Source of the DNA: a virus
IMG/VR virus record: IMGVR_UViG_3300036715_001328
Location: 1 to 38,636 of that record
Length of the DNA stretch: 38,636 bases
Strand: one strand, 5' to 3'
The notes beneath the pieces are model-generated. The model was not told the DNA's origin. It ran no database searches and saw only the letters and a program-made list of their open reading frames with translations. The translations under genes were made by a program, and so were the position numbers. How positions within the stretch are numbered: position 1 is the first letter of the stretch; every line of letters starts with the position of its first letter. Of the stretch, positions 32,174 to 37,474 are shown one piece after another.

Positions 32174-32259
32174 TAAATGTTACAAGGTAAGAGTAAGTAT
32201 TGCGCCCCTCCCCACTCCGTGTATACCTGCCCTGATAAAACGCAACCGTGGAGCAAATT

Positions 32260-32490
32260 ATGACCACCAACGACGCGACCGACCTGACCAAAGCAGAAGC
32301 CTACGCCGCCTTCGAGGCCACCGACACTGCTTGGCAAGCGGAACTCACACGCGTGTTTGGCAAAGACGCCTATGTGGCTCGGTATCTCAAAGATGGGCGT
32401 GGAACATTTGAAGACGCACTCGGGGTGGCTTTTCTTGCCCGCGACAAGGCGCGCCTGATCGCAGAGCAATTCATCGGGCAGCAAGGATGA
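32260..32490 (+). CDS. First rightward gene, 76-aa soluble protein, unknown
   Basis: 76 residues from the ATG at 32260 (GGAGC 5 bases upstream; an in-frame GTG at 32248 lies before the ribosome site). Begins MTTNDATDLTKAEAYAAFEA; helical and acidic, with an aromatic middle (VFGKDAYVARYLKDGRGTFE). The ribosome site and first 12 codons are nearly identical in DNA to those of dnaN (33464-33508), although the rest of the two proteins is unrelated. As the first gene after the control region it is probably made earliest and may act in host takeover or regulation. No family recognised. Confidence 0.65.
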   Translation: MTTNDATDLTKAEAYAAFEATDTAWQAELTRVFGKDAYVARYLKDGRGTFEDALGVAFLARDKARLIAEQFIGQQG

Positions 32491-32642
32491 CGAAGATGCT
32501 GACCATCTGTGCCCCTTCCGCCCTTGCCTGCCACCTTCACACAGCCACTGCGGCTATGAGCGGCCCCGCGCTGCCCTCCGCTGCCATACTGTCTGCCCTC
32601 GCCATTGCCTTCACACTCTCAACCCTCTGGAGCAAATCATGA
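32487..32642 (+). CDS. Membrane microprotein ending in the shared WSKS junction, 51 aa
   Basis: 51 codons beginning MTKMLTICAPSALACHLH, with a C-terminal hydrophobic helix (ALPSAAILSALAIAFTLSTL). The ATG overlaps the previous stop (ATGA). The last codons, Trp-Ser-Lys-Ser-stop, contain the GGAGC ribosome site and the overlapping ATG of the next gene, an LRR protein. The same ending recurs in the 31-aa gene at 35186. It may be a genuine membrane peptide or mainly a translational coupling frame. Confidence 0.55.
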   Translation: MTKMLTICAPSALACHLHTATAAMSGPALPSAAILSALAIAFTLSTLWSKS

Positions 32643-33307
32643 CCCCCAACGACTGGGCTATCCTCGCCAAATACGGAGTCACCCCTGACAACCTCGATGT
32701 AGGGGGAGATCTCGGTCTATCCTATTGCGCCAGCCTGCCCGAGGGGATCAGCATGGGTGGCTCGATACAGTTCCCCTATTGCGCCGACCTTACCAGCCTG
32801 CCCAAGGGGCTCAGAGTGGGTGGCTCGCTCTACCTCTACGGCTGCGCCGACCTTACCAGCCTGCCCAAGGGGCTCAGAGTGGGGGGCTTCCTCGATCTAT
32901 CCTATTGCTCCGGTCTGACCAGCCTGCCAGAGGGGCTCAGAGTGGGAGGCTCGCTCTGGCTAAACGGCTGCACCGGGCTGACCGGCCTGCCAGAGGGGCT
33001 GCACGTGGGTGGCGCGCTCTACCTCTCCGGATGCACCGGTCTTACCAGTCTGCCAGAGGGGCTCAGAGTGCGTGGCTCGCTCTGGCTCAACGGCTGCACC
33101 GGTCTCACCAGCCTGCCAGAGGGGCTCAGAGTGGGCAGATCGCTCAACCTATTCGGCTGTACCGGTCTGACCAGCCTGCCCGAGGGGCTCAGAGTGGGGG
33201 GCGCGCTCAACCTACTCCGCTGCACCGGCCTGACCAGCCTGCCCAAGGAGATGAGCGTGGGCGGGCGTACCCTCGGCGCTGACCACTTGAGATGGAGCAA
33301 ATCATGA
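32639..33307 (+). CDS. Leucine-rich-repeat solenoid protein 1, 222 aa
   Basis: 222 residues. A short N-terminal cap (MTPNDWAILAKYGVTPDNL) is followed by about nine 21-residue repeats with the pattern GLTSLPEGLRVGG then SLxLxGCT, each with one Cys, and a C-terminal cap ending RWSKS. LPEGL-type repeats form a curved or beta solenoid, and the single Cys per repeat would stack in a column. No signal peptide or membrane segment, so probably cytoplasmic and protein-binding. The first repeat is 3 residues short. One of four related genes in 32.6-36.8 kb. Role unknown; inhibition or redirection of a host protein is conceivable. Confidence 0.85.
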   Translation: MTPNDWAILAKYGVTPDNLDVGGDLGLSYCASLPEGISMGGSIQFPYCADLTSLPKGLRVGGSLYLYGCADLTSLPKGLRVGGFLDLSYCSGLTSLPEGLRVGGSLWLNGCTGLTGLPEGLHVGGALYLSGCTGLTSLPEGLRVRGSLWLNGCTGLTSLPEGLRVGRSLNLFGCTGLTSLPEGLRVGGALNLLRCTGLTSLPKEMSVGGRTLGADHLRWSKS

Positions 33308-33444
33308 CCACCAACGACTGGTCTATCCTCGCCAAGTATGGAGTCACCCCGGATAGCCTCGACGTGGAGGGCTCGCTATGGCTCTTCGGCTGCCCCAGCC
33401 TGACCAGTCAGCCGGACAACCTCAGCGTTGGCGGAAAAATTTAA
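33304..33444 (+). pseudogene. Degenerate LRR paralogue with one repeat and an early stop
   Basis: The 46-codon frame begins MTTNDWSILAKYGVTPDSL, the same cap as its paralogues, has one repeat (SLWLFGCPSLTSQPDNLSVGG) and stops at TAA (33442-33444). Beyond the stop the same frame continues GPNHLTRSKS to a TGA that overlaps the dnaN ATG, matching the ADHLRWSKS end of LRR protein 1. So an ancestral LRR gene has lost most repeats and gained a nonsense codon 11 codons before its original end. It may still be translated as a short peptide and still provides the ribosome site for dnaN. Confidence 0.75.
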
Positions 33445-33473
33445 GGCCCTAACCACCTTACCAGGAGCAAATC

Positions 33474-34523
33474 ATGACCACCTGCAACGCGACCGACCTG
33501 ACCAAAGCCCTGCGTCTCCTCAAGCCGCTGATCTGGGCCAAGGGGTCAATCCCGATCCTGAAATGTGTCCACTTGTCTGCGCAGGACGGGCACCTGTCCA
33601 TCACCGCAACCGACCTTGATGCCGAGATGACCACGACCATTGAGGCATCCGGCGATCTGTCGCCCTGCGTTCTCCCCCATGCTGACCTCATGGCAGTCCT
33701 CAAGGGGGTCAAGGGAAACGTCACACTGGCCGAGGATGGAGCCTTTACCGCTGAGGGCACTACGGCTCAGCTGACGCCTCTGTCAGTGGAGGACTGGCCC
33801 TCCATGTTCATGGGCAAGGAAACTGCACCCGCAGCGACGTGGCCTTGCGACGGCGCGGTGTTCCGTTCAGCACTGGAGCTTGCCTCTCGCGCCATGTCGA
33901 GCGAGGAAACACGCTATTACCTGCGAGGCGTGTTCTTCGACCCTCCGCGCCCCGGCTGCCCTGCACGCATGGTTGCGACGGATGGGCATGTCCTGGCCTA
34001 CCATGCCCTGCCAGAGGACTACCCGGACACCGCCCCCGAATCTATCCTCCCAAGGGAAAGCGTGGCTCTTGCTCTGGCCGCAATCCCGGCCAAGGGTGTT
34101 CCACCCGTACACGTCCAGTTTTACCCCAGCCGCATGACGATCACCTGCGGCGAGGCTGTCATCCGATCCAAGCTGATCGACGGAACTTTCCCAGACTACC
34201 GCCGCGTCGTCCCAGCCCAAGACAACGCCATGCATATAGACCTGGCAGCTGGAGATGTGCAGAGGATCAAGATCCTTGCTACCAGGGATCAGGCGCGCGT
34301 CATCATCGACCCTGCCAACGGCACGGCGACACATACACTCCGGACCCTCGCCCTGATCCCCGGCACCGGACAGCCCTTCGGCGTCAGCGGCATTCTTCTG
34401 CACCGCCTGCTGGGCTCCGAGGACGCTACCTTGTCCAACAACGATAAGCGAGGCGATCCGATCCGCGTAACCTGGCCGCATCGGCCAGAGGCTCTGGGCG
34501 TCATCATGTCCATGACGATTTGA
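33474..34523 (+). CDS. dnaN: DNA polymerase III beta subunit-like sliding clamp
   Basis: 349 residues (E. coli DnaN has 366). Diagnostic segments: SSEETRYYLRGVFF (142-155), MVATDGHVLAYH (166-177, the family's VATDGHRLA motif), SKLIDGTFPDYRRVVP (232-247), and the hydrophobic C-terminus GVIMSMTI corresponding to the VMPMRL end that lines the protein-binding groove. The clamp would tether a polymerase or other partner to DNA. The phage polymerase is family A, so the clamp may serve it, recruit host repair factors, or compete with the host clamp. It shares ribosome site and first codons with the 76-aa gene at 32260 and lies between LRR genes. Confidence 0.9.
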   Translation: MTTCNATDLTKALRLLKPLIWAKGSIPILKCVHLSAQDGHLSITATDLDAEMTTTIEASGDLSPCVLPHADLMAVLKGVKGNVTLAEDGAFTAEGTTAQLTPLSVEDWPSMFMGKETAPAATWPCDGAVFRSALELASRAMSSEETRYYLRGVFFDPPRPGCPARMVATDGHVLAYHALPEDYPDTAPESILPRESVALALAAIPAKGVPPVHVQFYPSRMTITCGEAVIRSKLIDGTFPDYRRVVPAQDNAMHIDLAAGDVQRIKILATRDQARVIIDPANGTATHTLRTLALIPGTGQPFGVSGILLHRLLGSEDATLSNNDKRGDPIRVTWPHRPEALGVIMSMTI

Positions 34524-34533
34524 GGAGGAAATC

Positions 34534-34881
34534 ATGACCAGAGAGGAAATCTTTGACAAGGCAATCCTTGGCCTCATGGCGCAAGGAAAGCTGGGGAGGC
34601 GCGGCAAGTTCTGGAACTCCTACACCGACGGCTGCGCGATCGGTCAGTTGATGGCAGAGGAGCAGCGCATCAAGTATGACGAAGCCAGGTGCGCCTTTGT
34701 TGAAAATATCGTTCGGGACTTCCCTAATGATAAGCTGGCGCTGGAACTAGCCCCAGAAACTGAATTCTGCGCCGAGCTGCAATTTGCACATGACGTCGCA
34801 GATGACCTTTGTGACTTCATCAAGCAGGCCAAGCAACTTGCCACGAAGTACAACCTCACGTTTCCTGGAGAACTGAAATGA
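34534..34881 (+). CDS. Uncharacterised early protein with CAIGQLM motif, 115 aa
   Basis: 115 residues; strong AGGAGG ribosome site 5 bases before the ATG. Begins MTREEIFDKAILGLMAQG and contains the segment YTDGCAIGQLMAEEQ, a Cys-Ala-Ile-Gly motif that recurs in small uncharacterised phage and plasmid proteins. Helical, acidic, soluble, with three further Cys. Its stop overlaps the next start (ATGA). Function unknown. Confidence 0.7.
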   Translation: MTREEIFDKAILGLMAQGKLGRRGKFWNSYTDGCAIGQLMAEEQRIKYDEARCAFVENIVRDFPNDKLALELAPETEFCAELQFAHDVADDLCDFIKQAKQLATKYNLTFPGELK

Positions 34882-35189
34882 CCGAGAAGAAGTACAAGAC
34901 CGTGCTGTGTGGTAACGAAGCCAAGCTCTTGGACGGCAACATGGGCGGCGATCTTCCACTTCTGTGGAAAGTGAACAATGGCAATAATTGGATCACCATG
35001 CAGACCGACCGCGATTTTACGTATTACGGTGTACCTTATATCGTCGAGGTCCGCGAGCCCCGAACGCGATGGATAAACGAGTATCCAACTGGTCTTTCAC
35101 AAGTTAATTATGATTCTAAAGAAGAGGCTGATTTGTCAGCAACATCTAACCGCATCGCCTGTCATGCCTTTCAGATGGTGGTGAAATGA
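34878..35189 (+). CDS. Hypothetical early protein of lower GC content, 103 aa
   Basis: 103 residues beginning MTEKKYKTVLCGNEAKLL, mixed charge, Tyr/Trp/Asn-rich (LLWKVNNGNNWITMQ, FTYYGVPYIVEVREP). The gene uses many A/T-ending codons, for instance across 35010-35140, unlike its G/C-ending neighbours, suggesting recent acquisition. ATGA overlaps join it to both neighbours. No family recognised. Confidence 0.65.
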   Translation: MTEKKYKTVLCGNEAKLLDGNMGGDLPLLWKVNNGNNWITMQTDRDFTYYGVPYIVEVREPRTRWINEYPTGLSQVNYDSKEEADLSATSNRIACHAFQMVVK

Positions 35190-35281
35190 CCACCTGCGAC
35201 GTCTCACCGGTCCTCGCCCTCGCCGCGGAACTTGTCCTCATCGTTGTCCTCGTCATCGTGATCATCTGGAGCAAATCATGA
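35186..35281 (+). CDS. 31-aa membrane microprotein ending in the shared WSKS junction
   Basis: 31 codons beginning MTTCDVSPVLALAAEL, then an unbroken hydrophobic helix (VLIVVLVIVIIW) and the end WSKS-stop. The start shares its first 12 bases with dnaN (MTTC). The stop overlaps the ATG of the next LRR gene, and the final codons contain the GGAGC ribosome site. It may be a membrane peptide or a coupling device; the strongly hydrophobic core argues for the former. Confidence 0.55.
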   Translation: MTTCDVSPVLALAAELVLIVVLVIVIIWSKS

Positions 35282-35892
35282 CCCCTGACGACTGGGCCCT
35301 CCTCGCCAAATACGGAGTCACCCCTGATAATCTCATCGTTGGCGGCGATCTCATCCTCTCCTGCTGCACCAGCGTTACCAGTTTGCCTGAGGGTCTGCAC
35401 GTTGGCGGATCACTATGGCTCTACGACTGCACCGGCCTTACCAGCCTGCCCGAGGGGCTGCACGTGGGTGGCTCGCTCGACCTATCCAACTGCACCGGCC
35501 TCACTCACCTGCCCGAGGGGCTGCACGTGGGTGGTTATCTCGACCTCACCGGCTGCACCGGCCTGACCAGCCTACCCAAGGGGCTCAGCGTGGATGGCTC
35601 ACTATCGCTTACCGGCTGCACCGGACTTACCAGCCTGCCCGAGGGGTTCAGAGTGGCTCGCTCGCTCGACCTCACCGGCTGCACCGGCCTGACTAGCCTG
35701 CCCAAGGGGCTCAGCGTGGATGGCTCACTATCGCTTACCGGCTGCACCGGCCTCACCAGCCTGCCCGAGGGGTTCCTCGTGTGGGGTGATCTCTGGCTCA
35801 CCGGCTGCACCAGCCTGACCAGCCTACCGGACAACCTCCGCGTGGGCGGGTACACCTATGCCCCTGACCACCTTATTAGGAGCGAAACATGA
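35278..35892 (+). CDS. Leucine-rich-repeat solenoid protein 2, 204 aa
   Basis: 204 residues with the same cap (MTPDDWALLAKYGVTPDNL) and eight Cys-bearing 21-residue repeats (GLTSLPEGLHVGG, SLDLSNCT and variants), ending APDHLIRSET. A two-repeat block has been duplicated in tandem (35545-35670 copied at 35671 onward). Overlaps the next LRR gene by 4 bases, with AGGAGC near its end as ribosome site. Predicted cytoplasmic. Same unknown role as its paralogues. Confidence 0.85.
   Translation: MTPDDWALLAKYGVTPDNLIVGGDLILSCCTSVTSLPEGLHVGGSLWLYDCTGLTSLPEGLHVGGSLDLSNCTGLTHLPEGLHVGGYLDLTGCTGLTSLPKGLSVDGSLSLTGCTGLTSLPEGFRVARSLDLTGCTGLTSLPKGLSVDGSLSLTGCTGLTSLPEGFLVWGDLWLTGCTSLTSLPDNLRVGGYTYAPDHLIRSET
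35545..35775 (+). repeat. 126-bp near-identical tandem duplication inside LRR gene 2
   Basis: The 126-bp block from 35545 (two 21-codon repeats) is followed directly by a copy from 35671 that stays nearly identical for about 105 bases, until 35775. Only a few, mostly silent, differences are seen. This is a recent unequal-crossover or slippage event that changed repeat number by two. Confidence 0.85.
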
Positions 35893-36821
35893 CCACCAAC
35901 GACTGGGCTATCCTTGCCAAATACGGAGTCATCCCTGATAATCTCAGCGTTGACGGCGATCTCGACTTCTCCGGCTGCACCAGCATTACCAGCCTGCCAG
36001 AGGGGCTCAGAGTGGGCGGCTCGTTCTGGCTCACCTGCTGCACCGGCCTGACCGGCCTGCCCGAGGGGCTGCGCGTTGGCGGCGATCTCGATCTATCCGA
36101 CTGCACCGGCCTAACCAGCCTGCCCGATGGGCTCAGCGTTAGCGGCGATCTCGACCTATCCGGCTGCACCGGCCTGACCAGCCTGCCCGATGGGCTCAGC
36201 GTTAGCGGCGATCTCTGGCTCACCGGCTGCACCGGCCTGACCAGCCTGCCCAAGGGGCTGCGCGTTGGCGGCGATCTCGGTCTATCCTATTGCACCGGCC
36301 TGACTAGCCTACCCGAGGGTCTGCATGTGGGGGGCTCACTATCGCTTATCAGCTGCACCGGCCTGACCAGCCTACCCGAGGGACTCAGAGTGGGCGGCTC
36401 ACTCTATCTAGTCCGCTGCACCGGCCTCACCCGCCTGCCCGAGGGGCTGCGCGTGGGTGGCTCGCTCTGGCTCACTGACTGCGCCAGCCTAACCAGGCTG
36501 CCCGAGGGTCTCAGAGTGGGTGGCTACCTCGACCTCTTAGGCTGCACCAGCCTGACCCGCCTGCCCGAGGGGCTCAGCGTGAGCGGTGATATCAGTCTAT
36601 CCTATTGCACCGGCCTGACCAGCCTGCCCGAGGGGTTCAGAGTGGCTCGCTCGCTCCGGCTCACCGGCTGCACCGGCCTCACCAGGCTGCCCAAGGGGCT
36701 GCGCGTTGGTGGTGATCTAGCCCTCTCCGGCTGCACCGGCCTCACCAGCCTGCCCGAGGGGCTCAGAGTAGGCGGGCGTATCCTCGGCGCTGACCACCTG
36801 ACATGGAGGCGACCAGCATGA
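35889..36821 (+). CDS. Leucine-rich-repeat solenoid protein 3, 310 aa
   Basis: The longest paralogue: cap MTTNDWAILAKYGVIPDNL, then thirteen 21-residue repeats with one Cys each (SGC, TCC, SDC, SGC, TGC, SYC, ISC, VRC, TDC, LGC, SYC, TGC, SGC), and the end GADHLTWRRPA. A block around 36630-36660 is identical in DNA to one in LRR gene 2 near 35640-35665 (encoding EGFRVARSL), pointing to exchange between paralogues. Its last codons contain GGAGG, the ribosome site for the overlapping membrane gene downstream. Predicted cytoplasmic solenoid; function unknown. Confidence 0.85.
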   Translation: MTTNDWAILAKYGVIPDNLSVDGDLDFSGCTSITSLPEGLRVGGSFWLTCCTGLTGLPEGLRVGGDLDLSDCTGLTSLPDGLSVSGDLDLSGCTGLTSLPDGLSVSGDLWLTGCTGLTSLPKGLRVGGDLGLSYCTGLTSLPEGLHVGGSLSLISCTGLTSLPEGLRVGGSLYLVRCTGLTRLPEGLRVGGSLWLTDCASLTRLPEGLRVGGYLDLLGCTSLTRLPEGLSVSGDISLSYCTGLTSLPEGFRVARSLRLTGCTGLTRLPKGLRVGGDLALSGCTGLTSLPEGLRVGGRILGADHLTWRRPA

Positions 36822-36988
36822 CAACACCTGAGCGCATCGGGCTCCACCTCCTCCTGGGGGTCATCATCCCGCCCTATGGGCTGCTTCTTGGCATGGTCGC
36901 GCCGTTCATGCTTCTAGCGGCCTATGACAAATGGGCTGAGGCCCACAATGACAGAAGAGCAAAGGAGAAAGCCAATGCCGGACATTGA
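36818..36988 (+). CDS. Small membrane protein after the LRR array, 56 aa
   Basis: 56 residues from the ATG at 36818 (GGAGG 8 bases upstream, inside the end of LRR gene 3; ATGA overlap). One long or two short hydrophobic segments (IGLHLLLGVIIPPYGLLLGM, VAPFMLLAAY) broken by a Pro-Pro pair, then a charged tail (EAHNDRRAKEKANAGH). A hairpin membrane protein is likely. Like other small genes here, it follows an LRR gene directly. Confidence 0.62.
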   Translation: MTTPERIGLHLLLGVIIPPYGLLLGMVAPFMLLAAYDKWAEAHNDRRAKEKANAGH

Positions 36989-37466
36989 CACCGCCGCCGC
37001 CCGCCTCTTGCCCCCCATAGCCGCCGCCGCCGAGAAGCTGGCACAGAACTACCGTGGCGGACACGCTGCCGCCTATCACGCGATCCTGCATCGCCTCGCC
37101 AAGCTGGGGCCTGAGCGCTTGTCTGATGGCCGCGCCGCCACATGGCACTGTCGGCTGCGCCTGTATGATCTAGCCAAGAGCCCCACATCCCCCGAGGCAG
37201 ATACAGACAGCGGGGCTGATGACACAAATCCCGGCCACACAATCCTCAGGGGCTTCGGGGCGATCAGCACAGGGGCCGCCAGCTTGATCAAGGAGTGGCA
37301 TGGCCGTATGCCGGAATCCCTTGACACCGCAGACCTGCGTCGGCGTATTGAGAACTTGCGGCCTACGCTGAGCCGCAGGGGAGGCATTGTCGCCGCCCGC
37401 CTTCCCTACACCGCGCCCGATGGGTCGGCATGGCTGGCGCGGATCGACATCTGCCGTGCGGATTAG
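36975..37466 (+). CDS. Hypothetical protein before the primase-helicase, 163 aa
   Basis: 163 residues from the ATG at 36975, chosen because AGGAG lies 7 bases upstream; in-frame ATGs at 36948 and 36924 have no ribosome site. Begins MPDIDTAAARLLPPIAAAAE, with a helical N-terminal half (HAAAYHAILHRLAKLG), an acidic linker (about 75-90) and a C-terminal part (LRRRIENLRPTLSRRG, RLPYTAPDGSAWLARIDIC) resembling a small alpha-beta domain. Located 8 bases before the primase-helicase. A replication-accessory role is possible from position; no family recognised. Confidence 0.65.
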   Translation: MPDIDTAAARLLPPIAAAAEKLAQNYRGGHAAAYHAILHRLAKLGPERLSDGRAATWHCRLRLYDLAKSPTSPEADTDSGADDTNPGHTILRGFGAISTGAASLIKEWHGRMPESLDTADLRRRIENLRPTLSRRGGIVAARLPYTAPDGSAWLARIDICRAD

Positions 37467-37474
37467 GGGCTTTC

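Larger units (their letters stand above)
31404..32259. other. Divergent intergenic control region and candidate replication origin
   Basis: This 856-bp stretch between the two divergent units holds no convincing gene. From 31860 to about 32200 it contains a strongly AT-rich island in an otherwise GC-rich genome, flanked and crossed by perfect dyads (31575, 31863, 31906/31925, 31936/31986, 32007/32038, 32152/32168). AT-rich unwinding sequence, nested dyads and a position at the head of both transcripts are what one expects of an origin and control region. The part 31640-31860 shows only short G/C-rich sequence and a minor CGATAT/ATATCG dyad near 31820. No iteron array was seen. Confidence 0.6.

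Noticed and set aside
32700-33280. Regular 63-bp repeats in the LRR genes as a CRISPR-like array
   Set aside because: The repeats are in frame, encode a regular 21-residue pattern and have no unique spacers.
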